Positions 1 to 7,536 of a stretch of DNA of 33,447 bases are shown here, piece after piece. A program made the position numbers and the translations under genes. The stretch comes from JACKBJ01 sp964549495 (GTDB lineage: Bacteria > Chloroflexota > Anaerolineae > Epilineales > Epilineaceae), in contig CAZJWJ010000058.1 of the NCBI GenBank assembly GCA_964549495.1, positions 1-33,447 of the forward strand. The letters run 5' to 3'. Under the pieces are notes generated by a model. That model ran no database searches. It was not told the origin of the DNA and was given only the letters and a program-made list of their open reading frames with translations. The stretch's first letter is position 1, and the number at the start of each line of letters is the position of its first letter.

Positions 1-311
<311 letters not shown>

Positions 312-351
312 GGGATCGGACCTCGCAGTCTGCGATGGAGTCAACCCATGA

Positions 352-360
352 ATGATAGCA
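352..360 (-). promoter_or_regulatory. Extended -10 promoter for gyrA
   Basis: The minus strand reads TGCTATCAT, an extended -10 element with hexamer TATCAT. It would start transcription near 345 and give a leader of about 34 nt before the gyrA ATG. No good -35 hexamer is seen at 16-18 bp. The rest of the 312-433 gap holds only the RBS and a 10-bp palindrome, GCCGATCGGC, at 392-401, just beyond the end of the propeller gene. Confidence 0.45.
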
Positions 361-433
361 GTTCGGCCGCTCCTAGACCTCTCTCGGCGGCGCCGATCGG
401 CAGCTTTCCGTCGACGCCCGCCGGCTCACGATA

Positions 434-3208
434 TCATCGGTTGCGGCGCTGCTGCAGGAGGGGAAGCCACAGATCCACGATCTCCGGAGTACCGGGCGTG
501 CCGCGAGTCGCCCCGCGGGTCGGCGTGGGCGCCACCGTCGGCGTCTCCTCGCCGCCACCGGTCGGCGTCGGGGAGATCGGGCGGGGCGTCGGCGTATTGG
601 GCGGTCCGACGCTGGGCGTGGCCGTGGGCGGCGGACCGTCGGGATCGTAGCGCAAGAGGCCCCAGCCCTCGGTGCCCAGCCAGACGTGGCCGTTGGGCGC
701 CACCGCCACCACCGAGATGTCGTTGGACATCACCGCGCTCTGGCCCGGCGCCAGGGAGATGGGCTCACTGGCCGGGTCGGGCGTGGCGAAGACGTGCAGG
801 CCGGCGATGTCGCGGTCCTCGCGCCAGCTGTCCGGCGTGGCCGAGTCGCGGGCCGCCCCGCCGCGGCTGGTGCCGACCCAGACCCTGCCCTGCCGGTCGC
901 GGGCGATGCTGCGCACCGCGCCGCCGCGCTCGAAGACCCGAGCCTCCCAGCTGTCGCCGGCGCCCAGGTTGATCGGCGCCGGCAGGAAGGGCCAGCCGGC
1001 CACCAGATCGGCCTGGGTCATGGCCCGCGTGCCGTAGCTGCCCACCCAGGCCCGACCATCGCCCTCGGCCATCACGCTCAAGACCTCGGCGTAGACCGTG
1101 CCCGAGGCAAAGGACTCCAGGCCGTTGCGGGTGTCGAACTTCTGCCAGCGGTCTTCCTCGATGTCATAGCGGACCACGCCGCCGCCCACCAAGCGGCCAC
1201 CCGGCGAGCCCATCGAATCCGGCAGGGTGCTGTGGTGTTCGGAGGCCACCCAGACCTCGCCGGCCTCACAGCTGACGTCGATGTCGGTGACGTTGTTGGA
1301 GGCCAGGGTCGGGAACTCGAAGTGGCGCCAGCCGTCCTGTCCGGGCTGGTGCACCGAGGCGCCGGGCGTCAGGACATCGACCCCGCCGCCCCAGCCCTCG
1401 GCCCGGTTGCCGCTGCCGACCCAGATCTCGCCCTCGCAGCCGCGGGCCAGCGAGGAGATGCTGCCATCGCGCAAGCCGGCCGAAGCGCCGCCGGTGTTCT
1501 CGATGCCGCGCAGGGTCCAGGACTCGCCGTCGAAGACCGCCAGCCCGCCGTTGTCGTAGGCCCGGCGGCCGGAATTCCAGATGGTCTCCAGGCTGCCGAA
1601 CCAGACCCGGTCGCCCTGGGTCATCACCGCCTGCACGTTGTCACCGCCCAAGCCGGTCCAGGGCGCCTGACCGTCGGCATCCGTGCCGCGCATGTCGTAG
1701 CGCTGCCAGAGATCGTCGGCCACCGGATCGGTGCCCCGGGTGTCGATGTCGACCACGCCGGCGCCGAAGAGCGGCTGCTGGCGGTTACCGGTGGCCACCC
1801 AGACGTGGCCCTCCCAGCGCGAGCCGGCCTGGCCGAAGTCGATGTCGGTGATGAAGTTGGTCGGCGGCGCCTTGTCGGTGGTCAGCGCATCGCCCAGGGT
1901 GAGTTCGGACAGGTCCAGCGGCATGATGCCGCCGGCCCGGCCCAGCTCCGGCCCCGTGCCCACCCAGGCCTTGCCGCTGCCGATGGCCAGGGCCTGCACC
2001 CGATTGCGCGCCAGGCCGTCGACGGTGGTGAAGTCGTAGCCGCGGTCGAAGTTCCAGATGTCATCGCTGCGGATGGTCGGCGTGCCCTTGTGATCCAGCA
2101 CCGACAGGCCGCCGTTGCTGCGCCCGATCCAGACCGTATCGGCCAGTTCCGACTCGCCGGGCGGCCCCACCGCGATGGCCTCGACCGTATCGCCCACCCG
2201 CCGATCGGGCAAGTCGAAGCGCCGCGAGATGTCGTCGGGGATGCGATCGCGCGAGGCGTCGAAGAAGAGCAGGCCGCGGCCCTGGATGCCGGCCCAGCCG
2301 CGGTCCTCCTCGTCGATGGCCAGGGCCTGCACGTGGCAGGTGACCGTGATCTGCACGTCCTGGCAGCTGGTGGCCCGCCAACTGTCGTCCTCGACCGTAG
2401 GCGTGCCGGCGGTGTTCAGGTAGCTCATGCCCCCGTGCACCCGCTGCCATTGCGGCGGATCGTCGGGGTTGGCCGCCGGCGCCAGCAGCCAATGCGGCGA
2501 GGCACCGACCCAGAGGTTGCCCTCACTGGTCAGGGCCAGGGCGTTGATGTTGTCGCTGACCAGGCCCAGGGTCTGGCTGCCGTCCGGCGCCTCGATCCGG
2601 GTGCCCTCGAAGGTCACCGGCTCCGACCACTGATCGTCCTCGATGCCGGCCGTGCCGGCGGTATCCAGCCGGCCCAGCCCGCCGCCCTCCCAGTCGCCGG
2701 TGGCCGGGTTCTGGATCTGGGCCGTGCCCACGTAGACGATGTCGCCGTCGATGGCCAGCGCCCGCAGATCGTTGGAGGGCAGGCCGCCGGCCGTGCTCTC
2801 CTGGGTGTAGACCAGCCAGGTGTCGTCGCCGATGGCCGGCGTCGGACCGTCGTCCAGGACCGCCAGCCCGCGGCTGGTGCCGATCCAGACCCGGCCCAGG
2901 TCGTCGATGGCCAGGGCGCGGACGTTGTTGGAGGGCAGCGGTTGCTGCGGCGCCAGGCGCTGGACGTAGTTGCCCTCGGCATCCCAGCGCAGCAAGCCGC
3001 CGCCGCGCGTGCCGGCCCAGATCAGCCCGTCGCGGTAGACCAGAGCCAAGATGTCGTCCCCGTTGGCGATGGCCGTCCACTGGCCGCCGGAGAGATCCTG
3101 GGCCGGTCGCGCCGAAGTCGGGCCATCCGCCTCCAGCAGCGCCAGCGCGCCGAGCAGCAAGACCAGCCCCAATCCGGCCCGCAGGCCATTCCCCATTCGA
3201 TGAAACAT
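434..3208 (-). CDS. Exported multi-blade propeller protein with C-terminal LPLL motif
   Basis: Predicted secreted or surface-anchored protein of 924 residues. The start at 3208 (MFHRMGNGLRAGLG) is chosen because GCGAGGTG lies 7 nt upstream. It yields a signal peptide whose hydrophobic core LGLVLLLGALALLEA ends near residue 30. The body is a long run of blades with motifs such as IWAGTRGGGLLRWD, VWIGTSRGLAVLDDG, WVGTGPELGRAGG, VWFGSLETIW and VWLGTEGWGLLRYD. These match the two-component-regulator propeller (Reg_prop) type known from extracellular sensor domains. No kinase or output domain follows. The chain ends in a Pro/Thr stalk (PTATPSVGPPNTPTPRPISP) and WLPLLQQRRNR, a tail also seen in two other proteins of this window. 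The ligand is unknown. Several blades contain Asp-rich loops (GTPTIRSDDIW and similar), possibly metal-binding. Confidence 0.8.
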   Translation of the reverse strand: MFHRMGNGLRAGLGLVLLLGALALLEADGPTSARPAQDLSGGQWTAIANGDDILALVYRDGLIWAGTRGGGLLRWDAEGNYVQRLAPQQPLPSNNVRALAIDDLGRVWIGTSRGLAVLDDGPTPAIGDDTWLVYTQESTAGGLPSNDLRALAIDGDIVYVGTAQIQNPATGDWEGGGLGRLDTAGTAGIEDDQWSEPVTFEGTRIEAPDGSQTLGLVSDNINALALTSEGNLWVGASPHWLLAPAANPDDPPQWQRVHGGMSYLNTAGTPTVEDDSWRATSCQDVQITVTCHVQALAIDEEDRGWAGIQGRGLLFFDASRDRIPDDISRRFDLPDRRVGDTVEAIAVGPPGESELADTVWIGRSNGGLSVLDHKGTPTIRSDDIWNFDRGYDFTTVDGLARNRVQALAIGSGKAWVGTGPELGRAGGIMPLDLSELTLGDALTTDKAPPTNFITDIDFGQAGSRWEGHVWVATGNRQQPLFGAGVVDIDTRGTDPVADDLWQRYDMRGTDADGQAPWTGLGGDNVQAVMTQGDRVWFGSLETIWNSGRRAYDNGGLAVFDGESWTLRGIENTGGASAGLRDGSISSLARGCEGEIWVGSGNRAEGWGGGVDVLTPGASVHQPGQDGWRHFEFPTLASNNVTDIDVSCEAGEVWVASEHHSTLPDSMGSPGGRLVGGGVVRYDIEEDRWQKFDTRNGLESFASGTVYAEVLSVMAEGDGRAWVGSYGTRAMTQADLVAGWPFLPAPINLGAGDSWEARVFERGGAVRSIARDRQGRVWVGTSRGGAARDSATPDSWREDRDIAGLHVFATPDPASEPISLAPGQSAVMSNDISVVAVAPNGHVWLGTEGWGLLRYDPDGPPPTATPSVGPPNTPTPRPISPTPTGGGEETPTVAPTPTRGATRGTPGTPEIVDLWLPLLQQRRNR

Positions 3209-3288
3209 GCCAAGCACCTCGCGTCGCCGCCTTCGCGGCGTCATCAGCCAAGCTGGACGTGGCCCCGATCGCAGTCGATTCGAGCCAC

Positions 3289-3300
3289 AGCATAATCATA
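3289..3300 (-). promoter_or_regulatory. Possible -10 elements for the propeller gene
   Basis: Overlapping minus-strand hexamers TATGAT (3300-3295) and TATGCT (3294-3289) lie about 80 nt before the start codon in the divergent gap 3209-3378. No convincing -35 is visible. The assignment rests only on the AT-rich hexamers in otherwise GC-rich sequence. Confidence 0.27.
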
Positions 3301-3343
3301 CAGATGATGACGGGCTGAGGGCATGCATCGTCACGGGTGAATA

Positions 3344-3371
3344 TTCCCACCGCGGATGGGGATGCTAGAGT
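3344..3371 (+). promoter_or_regulatory. Leaderless-type promoter for the PIG-L deacetylase gene
   Basis: TTCCCA at 3344-3349 matches TTGACA at 4 of 6 positions. It is followed by the extended -10 TGCTAGAGT at 3363-3371, with a 16-bp spacer to the hexamer TAGAGT. Exactly 7 nt separate the -10 from the ATG at 3379, so transcription would begin at or next to the start codon. No Shine-Dalgarno sequence precedes the ATG, which fits a leaderless mRNA. Confidence 0.5.
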
Positions 3372-3378
3372 TATCGGC

Positions 3379-4083
3379 ATGGCGGCAAGCGAGTTCCAGC
3401 GCGTGCTGGTGGTGATGGCCCATCCCGACGACGTCGAGTTCTCGGCCGGCGGCAGCGTGGCCGCCTGGACGGGCGCTGGCGCGTCGGTGCATTACACCAT
3501 CGTCAGCGACGGTTCCAAGGGCTCGGCCGATCCGGGCATGACACCGGGCCGGCTGCGCGAGCTGCGCCAGCGCGAGCAGCTGGCGGCCGCGGACTGCCTG
3601 GGCGTGGAGTCGGTCGACTTCCTGGGCTTCCCGGACGGCGAGCTCCAGCCGGATCTGGCGCTGCGCCACGCCATCACGCGCGAGATCCGCCGCCACCAGC
3701 CCGATCTGGTGGTCACCCACGATCCGGCCAGCCTCTACTGGGACCACTACATCAACCACCCCGACCACCGCGCGGTCGGCCAGGCCACGCTCGACGCGGT
3801 CTTCCCCACCGCTCGCGACCGCCTCAACGCCCCCCACCTGCTGGTGGAGGGTCTGGAGCCGCATCACGTGCGGCAGATCTATCTGAGCGGATCGCAGCAT
3901 CCGGACACCTGGGTCGACATCTCGGCCACCTTCGATCGCAAGCTGGCCGCGCTGCGCGAACACGCCAGCCAGATCCACGACATCGATGCCCTGGCCCGCC
4001 GCCTGCGCGAGCGCCACCGCAGCCTGGCCGAGGGCCAGGAGATGGAGATGGCCGAGGTCTTCAAGCGCATCCGCTTCGCTTGA
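3379..4083 (+). CDS. PIG-L/LmbE family deacetylase
   Basis: Zn-dependent N-acetylglucosaminyl deacetylase family, 234 residues, a usual length. The hallmark AHPDD sits at residues 14-18 and is followed by VEFSAGG. The second metal motif HPDHRAVG sits at about 127-134 (H127, D129, H130). A Gly-Ser-rich SDGSKGSADPG segment and an ELRQREQLAAADCLG helix are also typical. Known members remove acetyl groups from GlcNAc-type sugars, for example in mycothiol, bacillithiol or GPI-like pathways. The substrate here cannot be read from sequence. A GTG at 3337 would add 14 residues, but the ATG at 3379 begins the conserved fold directly and sits 7 nt after a promoter element. The sortase gene lies 101 nt downstream on the same strand. 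Confidence 0.88.
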   Translation: MAASEFQRVLVVMAHPDDVEFSAGGSVAAWTGAGASVHYTIVSDGSKGSADPGMTPGRLRELRQREQLAAADCLGVESVDFLGFPDGELQPDLALRHAITREIRRHQPDLVVTHDPASLYWDHYINHPDHRAVGQATLDAVFPTARDRLNAPHLLVEGLEPHHVRQIYLSGSQHPDTWVDISATFDRKLAALREHASQIHDIDALARRLRERHRSLAEGQEMEMAEVFKRIRFA

Positions 4084-4087
4084 GGCC

Positions 4088-4103
4088 CGCGGTCCGCACC
4101 GCG
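4088..4103 (+). terminator. Hairpin just after the deacetylase stop codon
   Basis: CGCGGT and ACCGCG form a perfect 6-bp stem with a 4-nt loop (CCGC), starting 4 nt after the TGA. No T-tract follows. It could stabilise the 3' end or terminate weakly; intrinsic termination is not proven. Confidence 0.3.
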
Positions 4104-4184
4104 AACGCCGCGGCATCCATCTTGCTCAGCACTCAACCGGCCATCTCGAGGCCGACGGATATCCGAAGCACGAGGACGAGATCC

Positions 4185-4919
4185 ATGCCCGCCAAGTCCA
4201 TCCCCACCGATCCGGCGCCCCGCCCTAGCGTTCCGGATCTTCGCCCGAATGGTCGCGCAGTCGGGACGCTCTGCGCGCTATCGATGCTCCTGGCCGGCGC
4301 CGGCTGCCAGGCCTCGGCGATGGCGCCCGAGCCGGAGTACGGCGGCCTGCGCGCCGAATTGGTGCCGACCTACACCGCCCTGCCGGCGCCCAGCGCCACC
4401 CTGACGCCGCTGCCCTCGCCCACGCCGACCGAGGTCTACCGCACGCCGACGCCCGACATCTTCGAGACCGCCGGCCGGCCCGTGCGCCTGGAGATCCCGG
4501 CCATCCAGGTCTCGACCTCGATCGAGCAGGTCGGCCGCCTGCCCAACGGCGCGATGGACGTCCCCAAGATCGCCCAGAACGTGGCCTGGTTCGACGAGAG
4601 CGCGCTGCCGGGGCAGAAGGGCCGGCCGGCCGTCGTCGCCGGCCACCTCGACTCGCCCACCGGCCCGGCGGTCTTCTACCGCCTGCGCATGCTGGTGCCC
4701 GGCGACGAGATGGTGGTGACCTACGAAAACGGCGACGAGCACGTCTTCGTGGTCGAGGGCAAGGAACGTTACATCCACGACAACGCGCCCCTGTCCAAAA
4801 TTTTCGGCCGCAACCCGGGCCGCATGCTCAACCTGATCACCTGCGACGGCGCCTGGAACTCCGGCGCGGCCAACTACCAGCAGCGCCTGGTCGTCTACAC
4901 CCGCCTCAAGGGCAGCTGA
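4185..4919 (+). CDS. Class F-like sortase, lipoprotein-like
   Basis: Cysteine transpeptidase of 244 residues that would join a surface protein to the cell envelope. The catalytic triad is visible: H154 in AGHLDSPTGPAVFYRL, C220 in LNLITCDGAWN, and R234 in NYQQRLVVYT. The motif pattern fits the class F group (GHLDS, then LITCDG). The start at 4185 is preceded by GAGGACGAG. Upstream in-frame codons lack an RBS. The N-terminus carries a hydrophobic stretch LCALSMLLAGAGC. The cysteine could be lipidated although the residue at -3 is Gly, atypical for a lipobox; otherwise it is an uncleaved anchor. A Pro/Thr linker (TPLPSPTPTEVYRTPTP) separates anchor from catalytic domain. No classical LPxTG substrate is encoded in the window. 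Confidence 0.87.
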   Translation: MPAKSIPTDPAPRPSVPDLRPNGRAVGTLCALSMLLAGAGCQASAMAPEPEYGGLRAELVPTYTALPAPSATLTPLPSPTPTEVYRTPTPDIFETAGRPVRLEIPAIQVSTSIEQVGRLPNGAMDVPKIAQNVAWFDESALPGQKGRPAVVAGHLDSPTGPAVFYRLRMLVPGDEMVVTYENGDEHVFVVEGKERYIHDNAPLSKIFGRNPGRMLNLITCDGAWNSGAANYQQRLVVYTRLKGS

Positions 4920-5006
4920 TCGGACGCTCGCGGGCGACAGTGCACTACATCTCGTCGGCCGATCCCGACTCGACCACCAGATAGGGCTGGCGCCGCGCGC
5001 GCTTTG

Positions 5007-5015
5007 TGTTACAAT
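5007..5015 (+). promoter_or_regulatory. Extended -10 promoter for the degenerate kinase gene
   Basis: TGTTACAAT is an extended -10 (hexamer TACAAT). CTGGCG, 17 bp upstream at 4987-4992, is only a weak -35. Transcription from about 5022 gives a leader of roughly 90 nt. The remainder of the 4920-5113 gap shows no other structure I can support. Confidence 0.42.
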
Positions 5016-5113
5016 CAGGGTCGAGGTCGGCATGGCCGCCGCCCCGGGCGTCCATTTCGACGCCGCCGGCCCGCCGCTCCGATCGAACGCCGCAGCACCC
5101 GCGAGGATCGCCC

Positions 5114-7279
5114 GTGCCGCCGATCGCCGACAGCCTGCTATCGCTGATCCAACACGATGGTGACCGCGCCCTGCTCGCGGTCCTCCTGCTCACCAGCATC
5201 GGCCTGACCTGGAAGGGTCGCGAGGGCCTACGCTCCACCGGCGCGAGCGCGCTATCGCTCAGCGCGGCCGGTCTCTTGGGAACGACCCTCATCGGTCTGA
5301 TCTGGGCCGGGATGGCCGGTCTGTTCGATGTCTCGCGCATGCTCTGGACCGGCCCGCTCGATCGTCTGATCGCGCTGACCAGCATCGTGGCCGTCGCCTG
5401 GTTGGTCGACTCGCAGGGGCGCGCCCAGCGCGAAGCGCGCGCCTCCTCTGCCGGGTCTCCCGACGCTCGCGCCTCGCGATCCCCCGCCTCGACGGGCATC
5501 CCCCGCTGGCGCAAGCTGCTGGGTGGCAGCTTCGCCGCCATGCTGCTGACCTACCTGGTCTGGGCCCCCCAATGGGCCATGGCCTTCAGCGAGGGCAGCC
5601 TGAGCGCCCAGTCCCAATCCACCGTGGTCGACATCCACCGGCTCTGGGATGCCTCGCAGGCCATCTTGGCCCTGGTCATCGGCGGCGCCATCCTCTTCGG
5701 ATCGGGCCGCTCGGCCCGGCCGGCCGTCCTGGTCATCGGGCTGCTATCGACCGGCAGCCTGATGGACTTGCTGGCCCCGTCCGACCCCATGCACCACGCC
5801 GCTGCCGGCGCCCGCTTGGGCGCCCTCCTGGCCGGCCTGGCCCTGGCCGGCACCGCCGCGGCCCAGCGCTTCGACCTAGGCCTCGGCGATCGGCTCCCCG
5901 GGCGGAATGCCCGGCGCGACCCGGCCGCGCCCGCGCGCGGCGGCAGCGGCTACGGCATCCCCGATGTCCTGGCCGCGCTGCACGGCCAGACCAGCTCGCT
6001 GAGCGTGCTCTCCGATCGCTTGGAGGCCCTGGGCGAGCGGGTCGACCGGCTCGAGCGCCGCGCGCATCCCGACGCTCGCCCATCGCCGGAGGCGCGCGGT
6101 GACGCGGACCGCGGCGAGGATCCGCCGGTGGGCGACAGCGAGCTCGGCCGGCCGCAGGCGGCTCGGAACGAGGCGGACGGCCCCGCCGAGGCGTCCCCGC
6201 TGGCGCCGATCGACGCCCCGGAAGGCGAGCGCGATGGCCTCGAGGCGCGCTTGGCGCGCTACCAGGCCGTCTTGGGCTTCCTGCCGCTGGGCCTGCTGAT
6301 GACCGATTCGAGCGGGCGCATCGCTTACGCCAATCCCTCGGCCGAGCGCCTGCTGGGCCGCGAGGGCGGGCTCGAGGGGCTGGGCCTGCCGCAGGTCTTC
6401 GAGCGCGCCGAGGGCTTGCACGCCGGCTTGCGCCGCGCCCTGGAGCGTCAAGACGGCCAGGCCGGCCCGGTCTCCATCGAGATCGAGCAGCCCCATCTGC
6501 GCCTGGAGCTCTTCGCCCTGCGGCCGCCGCCGGAAGGCGAGCTGACCGGCCTCCTGGCCGTGCTCGACCAGCACCGCGAGCCGGGCGTTGGCCTGGCCGA
6601 CGACCTGGTGCCGGATCTGGCCGAGGGCCTGCGCGCGCCGGTCAACAGCATCCTGGGCTACAGCCAGCTCCTGCGCAAGGGCAGCAGCCTGGCCGAGAAC
6701 CAGGTGCAGCGCTACCTGGAGCGCATCGACGCCAACCTGGCGCGCATGCAGGTGATGCTGGAGAACGTGGCCACGGTGCTGCGCGCCGGCAGCCGTGCCG
6801 GCGATCTGCCGGCCTCGGGCAGCATCGAGATGGGCGATCGGCTGCAGCGCGCGCTGGAGCGGGCCAAGCACCAGCTGGACGAGAAGGGCCTGCGCGTCGA
6901 GCGCCAGGTCGATCCGGAGCTCGGCCGCTTCGACGGGCCCAGCGAGGCCATCGACCAGATCCTGGACAACCTGCTCTTGCACGCCGCGCGCCGCTCGCCC
7001 CAGGGCGGCGACCTGCGGGTGGAGGCCGGCCGGATCCAGGACCGCGGCCAGGCCTGCTTCGCCCTGAGCGTCCAGGACCGCGGACCGGCCCCCATCCCGG
7101 TCGGCCGCGAGGGCCAGGCCGAGCTCCGCGTCGACGAATTGGGCTTCGGCCTCGAGCTGCGCATGGTCGCCCTGCTAACCCGTCTCCACGGCGGCCGCGC
7201 CTGGGCCGAGCGCCACCCGCTGGGCAGCCAGGTCCGCGTAGCGCTCCCGCTCGGCGAGTCGGAGCGCGCGCAGCAGTAG
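5114..7279 (+). CDS. Membrane PAS histidine-kinase-like protein lacking catalytic residues
   Basis: A 721-residue protein. The GTG start at 5114 is preferred because CGAGGA lies about 7 nt upstream; an upstream GTG at 5006 falls inside the promoter. The N-terminal half has several hydrophobic helices (LLAVLLLTSIGLTW, LLGTTLIGLIWAGMAGLF, FAAMLLTYLVWAPQWAMAF, AILALVIGGAILFG, LGALLAGLALAGTAA), so roughly six membrane spans. A charged linker and a PAS domain (LGFLPLGLLMTDSSGRIAYA, NPSAERLLG) follow. A HisKA-like helix pair and an HATPase-like region complete the kinase layout. The H-box reads LAEGLRAPVNSILGY, with Glu504 where SHELRTP has His. The N-box reads DNLLLHAARRSPQGG, with His623 in place of the Mg-binding Asn. 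The G1 box is DRGPAP. GFGL is kept. It is probably a pseudokinase or ligand-sensing regulator. It converges on the FtsZ-like operon, ending 14 nt from it. Confidence 0.78.
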   Translation: MPPIADSLLSLIQHDGDRALLAVLLLTSIGLTWKGREGLRSTGASALSLSAAGLLGTTLIGLIWAGMAGLFDVSRMLWTGPLDRLIALTSIVAVAWLVDSQGRAQREARASSAGSPDARASRSPASTGIPRWRKLLGGSFAAMLLTYLVWAPQWAMAFSEGSLSAQSQSTVVDIHRLWDASQAILALVIGGAILFGSGRSARPAVLVIGLLSTGSLMDLLAPSDPMHHAAAGARLGALLAGLALAGTAAAQRFDLGLGDRLPGRNARRDPAAPARGGSGYGIPDVLAALHGQTSSLSVLSDRLEALGERVDRLERRAHPDARPSPEARGDADRGEDPPVGDSELGRPQAARNEADGPAEASPLAPIDAPEGERDGLEARLARYQAVLGFLPLGLLMTDSSGRIAYANPSAERLLGREGGLEGLGLPQVFERAEGLHAGLRRALERQDGQAGPVSIEIEQPHLRLELFALRPPPEGELTGLLAVLDQHREPGVGLADDLVPDLAEGLRAPVNSILGYSQLLRKGSSLAENQVQRYLERIDANLARMQVMLENVATVLRAGSRAGDLPASGSIEMGDRLQRALERAKHQLDEKGLRVERQVDPELGRFDGPSEAIDQILDNLLLHAARRSPQGGDLRVEAGRIQDRGQACFALSVQDRGPAPIPVGREGQAELRVDELGFGLELRMVALLTRLHGGRAWAERHPLGSQVRVALPLGESERAQQ

Positions 7280-7293
7280 GCCGCCGTTAGGGC

Positions 7294-7518
7294 TCAGCGC
7301 GAGGCGACGACCTTGAGGATCTTGCCCTCCGGGTCGATGGTGACGCGGACGACCTGGCGGATGCTCGGACCACCCCCCGAGCTATCGGACTTGCCGCTGA
7401 AGGTGTAGATCCGGTTGGGCCCGGCGCGCTGCATGCTGGGTTTGACGCCGCGCAGGTCGGCGAACTTGCGCTCGACGTGACGGATGGCCACCGCGCGCGG
7501 CGTCTTGGATGCGCTCAT
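7294..7518 (-). CDS. Small protein sharing the peptidase C-terminal domain
   Basis: Seventy-four residues, the last gene of the minus-strand module, 18 nt after the FtsZ-like stop. An excellent RBS (AAGGAGGG) precedes the ATG. The second half, IYTFSGK...QVVRVTIDPEGKILKVVASR, aligns with the extreme C-terminus of the C25-like peptidase, IVTFKKS...EVVNVTVDARGTIRKLTVSR. Both end in Ser-Arg. The fold appears to be a short beta unit with a VTxDxxGxIxK hairpin. No known family is recognised. Sharing a domain with the peptidase suggests a stand-alone partner: a competitor, chaperone or common docking element. Function is inferred only from this likeness and from the operon. Confidence 0.78.
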   Translation of the reverse strand: MSASKTPRAVAIRHVERKFADLRGVKPSMQRAGPNRIYTFSGKSDSSGGGPSIRQVVRVTIDPEGKILKVVASR

Positions 7519-7536
7519 GTTTCCCCCTCCTTGCCC

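Noticed and set aside
686..3295. An 869-codon open frame opposite the propeller gene
   Set aside because: Composition is low-complexity Ala/Gly/Asp/Val, it has no domain, and the opposite strand has clear propeller blades, signal peptide and RBS.
5006..5113. Upstream GTG start for the degenerate kinase, adding 36 residues
   Set aside because: The GTG lies at the extended -10 element itself. The added residues are Pro/Arg/Ser-rich, and the GTG at 5114 has a good RBS.
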